Source of the DNA: Ascaphus truei
Lineage: Eukaryota; Chordata; Amphibia; Anura; Ascaphidae
Length of the DNA: 64,000 bases
Assembly (NCBI GenBank): GCA_036426205.1
Contig: CM071570.1
Location: 75,629,691 to 75,693,690 of the forward strand
Direction: 5' to 3'
Shown here one piece after another: positions 1 to 12,024 of this stretch. Positions within the stretch are counted from its first letter, which is position 1. Each line of letters begins with the position of its first letter. A model generated the notes under the pieces. It made no database searches. It was not told the origin of the DNA and was given only the letters and a program-made list of their open reading frames with translations. The translations under genes and the position numbers were made by a program.

Positions 1-46
1 TTACAAGTGGAGCCACAGAAGCAAGCAAACCACACAAATACACAAT
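1..46 (+). other. SYNDIG1: 5' UTR of SYNDIG1 or end of upstream intron
   Basis: These 46 bases precede the start codon. They contain no obvious polypyrimidine-AG acceptor, so they are most simply 5' untranslated exon sequence continuing from outside the window. The bases before the ATG are ACAAT, an acceptable start context. Confidence 0.5.
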
Positions 47-526
47 ATGGATGGTTTAATTGAACAGAACAGTGTGCTTATGCATAATAAAATCACAGAG
101 GCTGGAAAAAGAAATGGTTTAATCAACACAAGAAATTTAACGGCAGAGAATAAAGATGGGATGGTATCTGTTTACCCAACTCCTCAATACCAGAGTCACA
201 TTGTTGGAAATATCTCACCTCAGACTGGCATAGGCAACATTAAAAATGACCCGGTTCAACAACTGCTGGATCCTAACATGCTTCAACAGACTGTGGAATC
301 CCACTATCGCCCCAATATCATTCTGTACTCTGAGAATGTCTTGCGCTCTTGGGGTGAGAGTGTCAGCACTGAGTGCTGTGAAACCACATTCATTGAAGAC
401 AGGTCACCTACCAAAGACAGTCTTGAGTACCCCGATAGCAAGTTCATTGACCTTTCAGCTGAAGACATCAAAATTCATACTCTTTCATATGATGTGGAAG
501 AGGAGGAAGACTTCCAAGAGCTAGAG
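47..526 (+). CDS. SYNDIG1: SYNDIG1 first coding exon (residues 1-160)
   Basis: This exon encodes the N-terminal cytoplasmic part of synapse differentiation-inducing gene protein 1, a CD225/dispanin-family membrane protein that associates with AMPA receptors and promotes excitatory synapse formation (family knowledge). The open frame starts at ATG 47 with MDGLIEQ and runs 160 codons. Recognisable conserved blocks are KRNGLINTRNL, PQYQSH, QQLLDP, YRPNIILYSE, VLRSWG, CCETTFIEDRSPTKDSLEYP and the acidic DDI/EDIKIHTLSYDVEEEE run. The frame reads on for seven codons after 526, but family conservation stops at ELE, and GTTAGC follows as the splice donor. The join to the exon at 30074 restores the conserved acidic segment in phase 0. 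The GTTAGC donor is weaker than the usual GTAAG/GTGAG. The start of this exon and any non-coding first exon lie at or before the window edge. Identification is confident. Confidence 0.96.
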
Positions 527-2254
527 GTTAGCATAGCAATCGCGTATTAAGCTATTTGGTATTGGATGGCAACTAATGAATGGCCCTTTAAGTCGAACAG
601 TGTTGATTGTTTTTGATGCAGTATTTGCTTTCCCCTCTCTCTATTCATGTTTCCCATTCAATATTCCCATACAACCCTTACTAATACCGACCAATCATTC
701 CTTATCAGCTCATACATCAATCCATATACAGTACACATTTTCATAGCTATTATCATTAGTGTAATATCATTCTAATGAAAATGGCCGGATTTCGCCAAGC
801 ATATAATGGGTGACATCTTTTTGCAATAGGACTCATAAAGATAACATCTGAAAAATGTGTGCAGTAGTTATGTATTAAATTTGCATAAGGAAACTGCATT
901 CCCACAAGAGCATGTCATGTGTAGAGACAGTATTTTCCTTATTCAATATTAATATGCTTAATATTCCTACAACAATTTTACATAAAATATGATAAGCCGC
1001 GTGTCCCCAGATCTTCTCCTGAGAGAATTCATAACATTCACAATACTGGACTGCATAAATGCTTTACTTGAGTTCTATTATGTATAAATCTAACCAATTC
1101 AGCAATCAGATATGCTCTATGAATAAATGTGAATTATCAACAATCATGGACTCAACTGGGTAGTGTCATCCTACCATTTACAGATATGGATGTGATAAGA
1201 AAACGGTATACCTATATGTTTTAATAGCGTACAGACGTACACACAAACTCCATGAATAAGAAAAAGTTTTGCATCTTTCAAGATGAGAAGGTACATGTCT
1301 ATATCTTCATATAAGAAACGTTTAGATATGTAGCAGATGTTATTGCACTTGCTGGTGCATTTCTGCAGGACAGAAAAATAGGCATTGCCTTGAATCATCA
1401 GCCAGCAAAAAGAGGGCAGGGCAAATGCGCTCTTTCATCTGTGGAGCATGCCAATGGGTGCAATAATATCTTCTACACAGTAGTCATGGAGCACTTTTCA
1501 AATTCTATGTACAGTACTTTATGCTATAGATGGATACAATTGGGTGTGGGAAATCAGAACCTTATATTGCAAATAAAATACAAAACCAAAATGAAAACCA
1601 TTAAGATTTTTAGAACCAGAACCGAAAATGTATTTAGAACCACAACCAGAATACCAGGGCAAGTGCCCATCTATAGTTGTTTGTTTAAAAAAAAAATTCT
1701 TTAATTGTTTTAGTTATATTATTTTAGTTTTCTAATTATTTATATAGTACCTATTTTTAATAAATGTCATGCTATTTTATTATTTTTCAGCTTTTTTTAT
1801 GTTTGTCATTTGGTACAATTCCAAAATCAAACAAATCAAGTTTTGGCAAAAACAGACTCAAATATGAAACATTTTTAAAACCATGTCCATTGATGCAGCC
1901 ACCTGTTATGGATTCCTGCTACAATGTCACCTTACCTCAGACATCCACTCTGCAGTCTTCCAAATAACTAATCTTTTTATACAAACTACTGTAGCTCAAA
2001 ACTATAACACAAACATGCAAATATTATTACTTTAGCTCCTAATCCTTGAATGCAGACTCTATTTTCTTGATTGTCTCATGTAGATCTCTTATATAAACTG
2101 GCATCCACCAGTGTATACCTTCAAACAAAATATGCAGTAATTAGTCATTTAATAAGTAAGCTATTATAGTTAGCATAGCTTGGGCAGAGCCTAATAACAA
2201 AAATCATCAAGCAAGCCATGTTACTGCCACTGTCCTGCTGCCGAGAAACCAATG
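527..2254. other. AT-rich intronic DNA, nothing recognised
   Basis: No repeat ends, coding exon or RNA gene was recognised. Short open frames here have no recognisable domain and no splice context. Confidence 0.5.
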
Positions 2255-2770
2255 TGTCACGGGAGACTCCTGTGGCGGGTAGGATCTCGGTGGCCGGAAC
2301 AGCACGAGCGTAGTAGGGGTCACAAGCAGGGGTCCGAGGCAGGCAGCAGGTAGCGAAGTCAGGTACAAGCAGAGGTCCGAGGCAGGCGGCAGGTAGCGAA
2401 GTCAGGTAACAAGCAGAGGTCAGCAACGAGGAGACTGGAACAGGACAGGGGAGCAAGGACAGGTCTGGGGGCAGGGACTGAGAACAGGAATAAACAGGGA
2501 CAAGCCAGATTACCAGCAAGGGCTTTTACTGTGAACAGACTTCTATGGTACAGGTACAGAAAACAGATCAGGATCAGAGGCATAAGCAATACTGAAGGAG
2601 TCTGACTTCAAGCAAAGGCAAAACCAACAGACAGGAAGCAAGCTATAAGGACAGAGACAGGAGCAACAAGAAGACAGACAGACAGAGGAACCCAGAGCCA
2701 ACAGAAGGCAGCAGCACACCCAGTGGACAAGGAAGCTATGGCTAGGCAGGAGGTCTAGGCGACCCTGACA
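2255..2770. mobile_element. Solo LTR, 516 bp, with CAATG target duplication
   Basis: The segment starts TGTCACGGGAGACTCC and ends CGACCCTGACA, so it has TG...CA ends. It is flanked on both sides by CAATG (2250-2254 and 2771-2775), the 5-bp duplication expected of LTR-retrotransposon integration. It includes an internal tandem of about 42 bp (AGCAGGGGTCCGAGGC type) at roughly 2320-2410. No internal coding region adjoins it, so it looks like a solo LTR left by LTR-LTR recombination. Orientation is uncertain. Confidence 0.75.
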
Positions 2771-3070
2771 CAATGGCATCTTAGTGAATTTTCCTTGTAC
2801 AATTTTCCAGAAATCTAAGGTGATTAGCAGATACAGTAGAGGCAAAGCTTGGGAAAGTCATGCATCAAAACTCATTACAACACGATGACCGAACAACTTC
2901 TGCGCATAAGATGTTCCTTTCTCCTTGCCCCAAGTTATCAGTGGGGGAGGTATGGAGATAGCTAGAAGCCCATGCATTGGGCAAGTCTCTAAGTTCCATT
3001 GCCTTAAGTACAAGTCCTGGCTGTGCTTCTGACAAGGGAACTATGTCCCAGATCCACAAAGCTCCTTTAA

Positions 3071-3370
3071 GGCTGCGCTTATAGTATTGGCTACAGCGAT
3101 GGCGACGAGACTCGTGACATCACATGTCGCTATAGCGAAAGTTGCACTATGGTGTGCGATGTCGCTGGCGGCAAAGGGCTATGTGATTGGCTGCTGCCAG
3201 TCACGTGGAGCGGCTGTCTTTGTAAATCTCAAAATCCTTTGACTACAATGATTTTGGTCTCTGTGACGTCACACGTCGCCGTCGCGCTCACTATAGGCGG
3301 TCGCTATGGACTACATTGAGTTGCTCTTTGGCTGCACGCCGTCGCTGTAGCTAGGACTATAAGCACAGCC
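3071..3370. mobile_element. MITE with GGCTGCGC ends and TAA duplication (Harbinger-like)
   Basis: The inverted ends are AGGCTGCGCTTATAGT (3070-3085) and ACTATAAGCACAGCCT (3356-3371), flanked by TAA on each side. A 3-bp TWA target and GG...CC ends are typical of PIF/Harbinger elements (family knowledge). No coding capacity. Similar ends occur at 15586-16600 and roughly at 21605-21939. Confidence 0.7.
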
Positions 3371-3373
3371 TAA

Positions 3374-4022
3374 GTCAGGGCTCGTAGCGTTATGTTCAAA
3401 ATCAGTTATGGACGTTATGTTCCCTGAGGTTAGCAACGGCTGTAAGTACATTAGAATAGGTGTAACGCCATGTTAAGAGAGTACAGCCTTGCATTATGCC
3501 TGTCCTAAATGTGGTGTTATCTCCCGCCACAGCCTGAAATATAGATGAGACCTATTTTAGTTGTGAGATACGTGTACTAATAGGATATGCAAAGTATTTT
3601 TAAATGATTGCCCCTTTTTATGCACGTGTCTCTCCACTTGTTGTTTGACGGTAGGTTTCAGGGGATATTTTTAACTAAATAACTAAAATAGGTCTCTCTA
3701 ACGCAACGGTCTGTTTTGGCTAAAAACAGCACTTACTGTACTGTAACACTGTGTTACTGAGCTATGAAGATACCTGTCAGCACTTTACAAGGCATTGACT
3801 TGAGTTAACACCTCGTTAAGGCAATTATGGAGCTTTGTGGATCTGGCCTATATTTACAAATAAACTATGTTACTGCCTCGTGGTCCCTATTTATAGCAGT
3901 GGAACACCACATATTCCTTTATACCACAGAATATCACAAGATATCCTGCCAGAGGGAACAATGAAGCTGGTTACATCTGTATATTGGATATTTATATAAA
4001 CCCGCAGTATCGTTTTTTTGTA
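3374..4022. other. Intronic DNA, nothing recognised
   Basis: No recognisable element ends or coding exon. Confidence 0.4.
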
Positions 4023-4030
4023 GTCCTGTA

Positions 4031-4542
4031 TAGAGATGGACAAATCTGCCAAGATCTGATCAGTGGATTTTTGAAGATAGTCCAATCCATGCACGGAAAA
4101 CTGTCGGTGGATTGGATGCTCCAAAATCCATCTAGTTTTTTTTGCGGATTAATAGCAATCCAAAAATGTTTAATCCGCGCACATCCGTTTTTGCCACTCC
4201 CACTTCCTGTTTTTCTCACACGTGAAGGGAAGGGAGAGGGTGTGTGGGACCTGTAGTACTAAAACAGCCTTAACCAACCCACTGCCAAACCCTGCCTACA
4301 ACACAATGGCTTAGACTTGAGGCAGCACCCCTATTTATATGCTCCTCCTTCCATAATAAATTCATTTGCAGATTCGGATTTTTGAAAATGTGAATCCGTC
4401 TGTGGATTTTCAGTGATTGGATAACCCCCCCACCCCCCTAAATATCTGGCTTTTTTAAAAAGATCCACGCAAATCCGCAGATGAAAGGAGCTTGCAAATC
4501 AACAGCGGATTCGAATTTCTGCAAGACTTTTGCCCATCTCTA
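4031..4542. mobile_element. hAT-type MITE, 512 bp
   Basis: The ends are TAGAGATGGACAAA and its inverted partner TTTTGCCCATCTCTA. The 8-bp flanks GTCCTGTA (4023-4030) and GTCATGTA (4543-4550) differ at one base and fit an hAT target-site duplication. The interior is AT-rich with many GGATT/AATCC words and no transposase. Confidence 0.8.
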
Positions 4543-4566
4543 GTCATGTACCCTAGTGCCTTTTAA

Positions 4567-5121
4567 AGCTGCAGTTCAGGCAATATCCTACATGTGTGTT
4601 TTTTTAAATAAATCAGTTCTGTAGTAAGAAAAAATACTTTTAGCATTTTCTGTTTTAAAAAAAACAACTTTGAAAGACCAATTTTCTTGTATTCTATTTT
4701 AACAAGCATGCTTGTTCCTATAGCAACCATTTACTGCTGCGGCCCCTTTTATCCTCCTACATCCCCTAAAAAATTCGGGGATGTTCTCCGCATGCCACGC
4801 ACATTCACGCGTTCAGCTGCATTCAGCGCTGAACGGCTAGACAGCGCTAATAGCGCCAAACAATTAAAAACGCCTGTGGCGCCTAAAACGGCCGGGACAT
4901 GCCGCATCTGCCCGCAAGTTTAAATTTCGCGCCGAAACTGCCGCAGGAGGCTAAAGGCGGCCGCCACTGTACATTCCCCATATTTAAAGATGTCACCAAA
5001 TTTTGCTGCTCAATAGACGGAGAACTAATTGACCGGCAGCTATGCAGTTCTTTAGGTAATTAGAGTTTGCCCACATGAAACTATTGAAGTAAAAAAATAA
5101 AAAAAAGACTGAACTGCAGCT
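4567..5121. mobile_element. MITE flanked by TTAA, 555 bp
   Basis: The inverted ends AGCTGCAGTTCAG and CTGAACTGCAGCT are each abutted by TTAA (4563-4566 and 5122-5125). TTAA duplication is the piggyBac hallmark, although the terminal bases are not the classic CCC. No transposase frame; the open frame inside is GC-rich and has no recognised domain. Confidence 0.7.
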
Positions 5122-5125
5122 TTAA

Positions 5126-5827
5126 TCTTGTGATATCATATGAGCCCATGTTTACTGAGCAGTGCTATGCCACAAGTGTATTAATGTTACAGTGTTTTAA
5201 CGATAGTCATAACCTTCATTGAAAAATGGACACTAGCAATATATATTTTTTAAGCCTTGTAGCTCCTCTAAAGATGTTGTGAGATAATACTCATGAGTCA
5301 TTTTTGCACTGTGTTTCTTCAGCACAATAACTATGATGCTGATACATAGCCCCAATCATTTCCCTGTTCATTTTTTTTTTTACATTCTTGCACTACATTT
5401 CTATTAAAATGTATGCAAGCTGAATAATTATATGAATGATTAAATATGGGGCATTGCTTTGGGATGTTTACTGGCCCTCACATTTTCATTATCATGCATC
5501 ATGTACCACGCAGGAAGCGATTATAATGTTTAAATAAGTAAACGACTTACTGAGCAAAAATAATTATTCATAGCAGGTAGTCATCTGAAATACAGAGCTG
5601 TGTGACTACCCACTGGATGCATGGTGTGCGAATCAAAAGAAACATTTGAACACCTAATAAGTTGACACAATGGAAACCTTTGAAAAGGGCTAACACTGAC
5701 ACATGGATTTGTGCAAACAAAATCTTCCACTGGTGAAAATTGAGAATGGCCTTTTGTGCACGTTTCAACAGCAAAGCTGCAGTCATCCTTGCAGACTCCA
5801 ATTTGTTTTAGAGCTTGGAAACCAGGC
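5126..5827. other. AT-rich intronic DNA, nothing recognised
   Basis: No element ends or exon recognised. Confidence 0.4.
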
Positions 5828-5835
5828 GATCCCCC

Positions 5836-6074
5836 CAGTGCCGTCTTAACGCATGGGCACGCTGGGCAGTAGCCCTGGGGCCTCACGAGCATAAGGGCCC
5901 ATGCTAATCTATGCACAGACCAGAATTTAACACTAATTTTCCGATCACCCGCCTCAACATTCTAATCTCCCGCTAACTCGGTAGAAGGAGAAAAATGACG
6001 ACTTGTAGCGGAGAGTTGGCAGGGCCCAGTGCACTGCTTTTCCCGGGGCCTATAATGCTGTTAAGACGGCCCTG
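5836..6074. mobile_element. hAT-type MITE, 239 bp
   Basis: The terminal inverted repeats are CAGTGCCGTCTTAAC and GTTAAGACGGCCCTG. The 8-bp flanks GATCCCCC (5828-5835) and GATCCCTC (6075-6082) differ at one base, as in hAT insertions. No coding capacity. Confidence 0.8.
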
Positions 6075-6085
6075 GATCCCTCTGA

Positions 6086-6251
6086 TTCCTGAGATACTTA
6101 CCTGTAAAGATACAGTCCGCACTTTCTAGATTTTAAAATAGATGATTGTGGCCTCCTATTGGCACGCGTGATGCAAGAGTTTTAAACCGCCATTTTCTCT
6201 CCCCTTGAGGGAACTGAAACACGCTACTTTTACCGGTAAGTATCTCAGGAA
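6086..6251. repeat. Short terminal-inverted-repeat element, 166 bp
   Basis: TTCCTGAGATACTTACC at the left end pairs with GGTAAGTATCTCAGGAA at the right end. No target duplication was confirmed, so the class is open. Confidence 0.6.
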
Positions 6252-7227
6252 ACTGGTTTCCCATTCGGTAAAAAAAACAAAAAGGCGGGTTCAAAAAATA
6301 AAGGACAAACTGCTGTTTTAAATTGTGCGTTTGCAAGTGATGTGGTCCTTATCTGCCTGCAATTTCTATCCAATTCTATCTATGGAATCTAATGCACAGT
6401 GTCATTAACTGTACTTATCCCACTTCTGCCCATCTCAATTCCTCATTGCAATGAATTGCATATTTATCAAAGAGAAATATCCCATTGCTATCTAGGGGCC
6501 CTTTTCCAAATCGGTTGCTGTTTTTCAAACACTTTTAACAGCTACAGTAGAAGAAACTGACTTTCTGTGTGTCTATCATTTTTCCCCCCATCAGCTGCCA
6601 GAATAAAGTGCTTTAAAGATCAGCAGTTTATTTATGAACCTGCAGTTGAATCCACAGCAAAATCAATACTTAGCAAGAACATTTTTTTTTCTACAGTTTT
6701 TTTTACAGTAATTTGTAGTAAACTAATAGAAACTGCAGTGTGCTCAGAAACTTCCCCGAGTGCTTTTTTGCTGCAAAAATGTTGCAGACATACACTCACC
6801 TCCCCCAGGGCTTTTCTAAGATTTCTACTGCACCTCCTCCCTTCCATTTTCTCTCTACTCGTGTACTTTACCATATCTTATCGTATACATTTGTATTATG
6901 TATGTTTGGTGTCATTACACGTACACTTGCCATTATTGTGGCATGCTGAGATAGAAGGCTGGGATGTACAGATGTAGCTGCATGTTCTCTACCGCTTGCC
7001 GTGCGAATTCGGCACTTCATCCCGTCCTATGCCGTGAGATTCAACGCCAAGTCTAATGGCCCACTGGGATTTACACAGCGGCGGTCCCTATGTTTTAAGG
7101 GTACTGCGCTGTGTGAATCCTACCTGGTTCCACCTGTTGGTAAGAGACGTGCAGTAAGAGAGACTGAATCAGTCACTTTACCAGCGCACCTCTATTAGGC
7201 AATCGTGGGGATTTTATTTTAATAATA
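6252..7227. other. Intronic DNA, nothing recognised
   Basis: Contains a pyrimidine-rich stretch near 6660-6860 but no exon or element ends that I can support. Confidence 0.4.
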
Positions 7228-7492
7228 TATTGTAGCAGGGGGTCTCCGGAGCTAAACCGCATTGATTTCAGGTGTGGGGGCCCCCTGCTTCCCACGTCAC
7301 AGGCCCCGTTATGGGGTGCCAGTATCCCAGCGGCCATGTTTAAATTCTCCCCCCTCACGTCCCACGTGATCAGGAGATTTAAACAAACCGGAGGGATACC
7401 GGCACCTCATAACGGAGCCTGTAACTCAGGAAGTAGGGGGTCCCAGACCTGAAATCAATGCGGCTCAGCTCCGGAGACCCTCTGCTACAATA
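7228..7492. repeat. Near-complete fold-back (palindromic MITE), 265 bp
   Basis: The two halves are inverted copies over almost their full length. TATTGTAGCAG and GGTCTCCGGAGCT on the left pair with AGCTCCGGAGACC and CTGCTACAATA on the right, with the centre near 7360. The arms are imperfect. No target duplication identified. Confidence 0.7.
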
Positions 7493-7569
7493 CTATGGTG
7501 TCCAAATGAAATATGTCAAAGAATGTGACATCATTTTAAAGAGTGACCTGTCAGGCAAAAGTGAGGGAA

Positions 7570-7680
7570 ACACATGGTACATCAAGCAACCTGATTGGTT
7601 GATGTACCATGTGATTCCTTTCCTTTTTTTGTGCTGTCATGCCACCTTAAAGGGAAGGAATCACATGGCACATAAACAAA
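7570..7680. repeat. Hairpin and inverted repeat cluster
   Basis: CACATGGTACATCAA at 7570 pairs with TTGATGTACCATGTG at about 7598-7612, forming a tight hairpin. GGAATCACATGG near 7656 repeats the same arm. Probably the centre of a degraded fold-back MITE. Confidence 0.5.
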
Positions 7681-8546
7681 CTTCCTTTATCAGAGCTGGG
7701 GGAACAGTGATGATCATGTAATCATCACCCGAAGCCGATCTTCAGGCTGAAAAATAATTAATTAATGTATCAGGTTTGTGCAAAATAGCCATAATATCTA
7801 TTGAATTTTCACTTCCTTCTACATTCATTTTAATTGTATAAGCTGTGAAGTCCTGTATTGTGCTCTATGGCTGAGATAAACTAAACAGTCTTTGACTGTA
7901 CCACATTTAAGTCCATTTAATTAGGCCTAATATGGGAATACAGAGTGCAGGCACCAAATTTATCTAGCAGCTGCATGTGTCCTTCATAAACAGAGTCACC
8001 AACTATGATGTAATGAGTTTAATGGCGAAGTTCATGCCTACCCAGGCATCCTGTAAAAGAAAAACAAAAATGAGGTTTACTAAAACGAAGATACATTATA
8101 TTAAATAATTGTAAACTCTTTATTAGACAGTAAAAAACAATGATTATTAAATGTTGGCTTCCAAATTAAACAAGATATATTTACATAATTAATAAAAATG
8201 ATATCATATATGATAACAGGGGCACACTATAACTGCATGAAACAATAAAATAAAGGAATAGGTAATTGATCAAACAGGTACCCAGAAGCAAGGAAAACAT
8301 AGGACAAGCACTCCCATACAAAATACTAGTGAAATATTAATAAATAAAAACGCTGCTTAGTATATAAACAGTACCTTTTTGTATGGGAGTTCATGTGCTC
8401 TGTATTAATAATATAAATGTCACAGTATTTATAATGTATAAAGACATCTGATATGAAGATGTAACATGTCCCTGCCATGATCTCATGTTTGTCCTGCTGT
8501 AAGTTGAATGATGTAATAAAACTTCCTTGTGACCTTGGGTATAAGT
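7681..8546. other. AT-rich intronic DNA
   Basis: Nothing coding. A short inverted pair (CACTCCCATACAAAA near 8309 and TTTTGTATGGGAGT near 8376) was seen but not classified. Confidence 0.4.
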
Positions 8547-8670
8547 TCTCTCTCTCTCCCTCTCTCTCTCTCTCTCACTCTCTCGCTACACATTTGATTA
8601 GAAACTCCTCCTGTCAAATATTGTATACCTTTCTAGTGCTATAGAAATACATTATTATTACCGCTAATCA
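8547..8670 (+). repeat. TC microsatellite next to a retroposon-like 3' tail
   Basis: A (TC)n run at about 8547-8583 is followed by TAGTGCTATAGAAATACATTATTATTA, which resembles the 3' end plus simple-repeat tail of amphibian LINE-type retroposons. The upstream body is too short or degraded to classify. Confidence 0.45.
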
Positions 8671-10427
8671 GGAAACAGTCTTAACCCCCGTCCTCCCCCC
8701 AACAAAACTTTCAAATCCCAGAGGAAGAGATAAGGATATACTGTAGCAAATAAAGAGGAGATTGTAATGTCATGCTTTTCATACAGGTACCTAGTGATGT
8801 GAGAACAAATCATTTGCAGGTTTTATTCTCTTGTAATTTTATTGACAGTGCAAAATGTTAATGATTCGGTGTGCATGCTCTGTGGATTATGGAATATAAT
8901 ATCAAGTAAATCAATTTTACTTTTCTCAAGGGCATTAGTCTCAGCTCCTGAGTAAACATGATTTCTTTCCGAGGTGCTGAAGAGAGCCCTGCAGTTTTAC
9001 TGCATGCATTTTAAATCCTTTTTTCTTTTCTCAAAGAAATGCCAGCCATTGATCAGCAACTTTCCTCTAAGAAGTTATGGAAGCTATATTTCATCACACA
9101 GTATGCCAGTTTTTGAAATATAAAAATGAATGAGGAGTATACAGTACAACACAGTTTATAATTAGTCCAGCAAAATAGCCTATTGGTACCCTAGTGAAAT
9201 CATTAGAAATGAGATGATGTGGGAAAATGTTACAATTAAATGTTTTGTATGATTCAAAACATAACTGTTACTCTGCAGTCATCATTGTGCAGCATATTGT
9301 GGCGTTATAACAGGTTTGAATTCGCTCTTTGAGTGTTGAAGGGATGCATTGCATTGACACTGAATTAATATTTTTATTGTACTGTGTGAAAGGTGTGAGG
9401 AGTAAACTCATGCTGAGACATCTTGCCCTTTCTCTCCGGCATGTTTTGTCAAGGCAGAAGTATTTTCCAAAGCTGCATTTTACTTTGAAAGGACATGTGT
9501 ACATGCCCACCATATTCTGACAAACTAAGCCAACAGCTTCTCATTTTTCCTTGCCGAAACTTGTTATTAGCAGAATAACATGTTGCTGCTGATGTCCATT
9601 TATCATTCTCTTGCAAAGGTTATAAAGCTTTTGAGTGCAATTCGCTGAACAAAAATTGCTGTTCTTCATTGCGCTGTTGAAGAGAGTGGAAGATGATCCT
9701 TTAGACAGATTTTGAAATGATGATTTTGCATCTCACTTTTCTGTAATGCTTTCATGTTAAAGTACACTATACATTTGTAAAGAGTATCATACAGTATTTC
9801 GATGCCCAGTACGGGAGCCAACAGACTTTACCAGCCAACGACACAGTTATATGACGGAACATAGGTAACAAAAACATAGGTAACAATAGATGAGCAGTAG
9901 TTAAGCTGTAGATAAGGACTCTGGGTAGAGAAATGCTAATAAGCAAAATTAATAAAGCAACATAAATGTTATCTCTTATAAAAGCTTCTTACAAAAGACA
10001 TGGCAGTGAATATTACATTATTGGAGACACGTTCGCTACAAATATATGTTATATACCGAGCCACTACTTTATCCAGCGCATATCATGTTGGAATACCTAT
10101 ATGCAGATTGAGTTAGTAAAGTCTGAAGTGGCATCAACTTCTCTGCTAGACAGATCGGCCTCCAGTGTGGTAATATGCATAACAAATGTCTTATGTTTGA
10201 CATACACATGTAGCAGGCATAAATACGCCGGCTGGTGTGTTACAGCGTGACACAAGCGACACGCCAGCAGCAGCAGCAGACACCATTGTGTCTGCATTAG
10301 CTTTGTGCAAACAAGGGGCGATGCTAATGTGCTACTGTATCCAAGGGCCGACGCCAGCAGGTACAACAACACCTGCTACATCTGTATCAGTATGAAGAAT
10401 TGTTTTTTTTATCTACATCTTAGGAGC
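8671..10427. other. AT-rich intronic DNA, nothing recognised
   Basis: No exon, RNA gene or element ends identified. Overlapping short frames near 9270-9520 on both strands have no recognisable domain. Confidence 0.4.
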
Positions 10428-10939
10428 TGTGGCAGGACGGCCTGTAGGCGAGGTCAGACAATAGTTCACACGTGTAATTTCAGGTTAAAGCAAATGTTAT
10501 GTGGTTTTATTTCTCCACAGCAGAACTAAACATTTGGGCACACCGTCCCTTTAAGGCAACACAAAACTTAGAAAAATAACACCTACTCCTCATAGGGAGA
10601 ACATACTAGCAATCCAAGCCCTATCTAACGGGCTGGCTTGCTATGTCCAGTTCCCAACCCTTAAATATACACCACAACAGTCAGGGAACAATATCAACGT
10701 TCTTACTGTGTTTTAGAGAGAGGGTTGGAAATCCATCTGGCTATCAACTTGCACAGGACAGCTCTGTAGTCTGAGACAGCCACCTTCCACAAGCATTTAC
10801 TTCCTTTTCAAGGTGGCTGTCAGCTGTCTGATTACTTCCTGATTGCCACCTAACCATTCTTCCTGGTTTAACCTTCTGAGTGCTGGATGAAAGACGTTTC
10901 CCAGGCATAACTATTAGTACCCGACTTCACCCGGTCACA
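10428..10939 (-). mobile_element. Solo LTR, 512 bp, with GGAGC target duplication
   Basis: The ends are TGTGGCAGGACGG and CCCGGTCACA, flanked by GGAGC at 10423-10427 and again at 10940-10944. A minus-strand orientation is suggested by a TATATTTAA box and a later AATAAA when read on that strand. No internal region remains, so this is a solo LTR, unrelated by eye to the one at 2255. Confidence 0.8.
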
Positions 10940-11295
10940 GGAGCCACATACTGTACATAGCACAGCAGTTGAAGAAACATTATTGTATTTTTATGGTGTT
11001 AAACTAATATAACAATGGTCCAAACATTCTTCAAATTTTTTTTTTAGACATATGGTCCTTTTTTTTAGATTTTTTACTCTACATTTGTGCACCACTTAGA
11101 AGTAAAGTTGTTTGATTATTTTTCATATTTGTGTCTTATGTAGCACATACTGTACTAATATATGCAGAGTTGGTCATACCATGAAGAACTAACATGAAGG
11201 CCAAATTCCTACCTCTGAGATGCTCCTTTACACTTTGCAATCTTAGAGGTGTTTCCAAATTCCATTGTGCAAAATTAGTACAGTGCTGGTGCAAA

Positions 11296-11385
11296 CACAT
11301 CCCCTGATGATAGGTCTGTATGGGACCAGAAACGATGCACTCTCCGCTGCCCTTCTTATAAATGGAAGTCACTGCATTAAGAAAC
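11296..11385 (+). repeat. Hairpin-GAAAC motif, copy 1
   Basis: CCTGATGATAGGTCTGTATG is followed by GGACCAGAAACGATGC, so the stem GGTC/GACC lies just upstream of AGAAACG. GCATTAAG occurs about 45 bases downstream. This is one of five loci in the window with the same architecture but different stem sequence. Confidence 0.5.
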
Positions 11386-11880
11386 TTCTGAGTAGAGCTC
11401 TATTTTGTATCTTGTTGTGGGATCTCTGCCTCATTGCTTGTGTTGTCTATTTTGTGTTGGCCACACATATCGAGTTTTCTATAGAAAATATATTTTTTCC
11501 CCATTTCATATTTTGGCAAACACACTAGCAACAGATACAGAGTGTGTATGCTTAAAATTCCTACTGAAAACAACGCATTTGATCATTCTGGTCATGTTTT
11601 GCACCATCATTTTACCAAGGAGTTTGTCAGTGAACCCCTTTAACACAATAACATAGTTTCCTAAGTAAAAATCTACATTAATGAGTAGTGAGATATCAAT
11701 ATTTCTGTGGGGAAAAATTGGTGCAGACGTAATGCACCAGATTTATCCAATGTTTTTGCTTGGCGAAATCTGCAGCTTTTTATTTGACCTGTATTGCACT
11801 ATAATAGTCTTGCACCATTAACATCACATGCATTTTAATTAGCTGGTATCCTCTCTGTTTACCTTGATAAATACAGCCTA

Positions 11881-12024
11881 GAGATGGGGAGGGCAACTCT
11901 AGTCCTCAAGTGCCAGAAACAGGACAGGTTTTAAGGATATTCTTGCTTCAGCGCAGGTGGCTCAATCACAATGACTGAGTCACTGACTGAGCCACATGTG
12001 CTGAAGGAGGGATATCCTTATAAC
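11881..12024. mobile_element. Degraded fold-back MITE (TCAGTGACTGAGCCAC core)
   Basis: The left arm (GGGCAACTCTAGTCCTCAAG, CAGGTTTTAAGGATAT, CAGGTGGCTCAATCA) mirrors the right arm (TGACTGAGCCACATGTGCTG, AGGGATATCCTTA). The rest of the right arm is missing. This matches a very common amphibian DNA-transposon-derived fold-back family as I remember it; the family name is not asserted. Confidence 0.65.

Noticed and set aside
6567..6977. 136-codon frame on + strand
   Set aside because: No recognisable domain, overlapping frames in other phases and no splice or promoter context.
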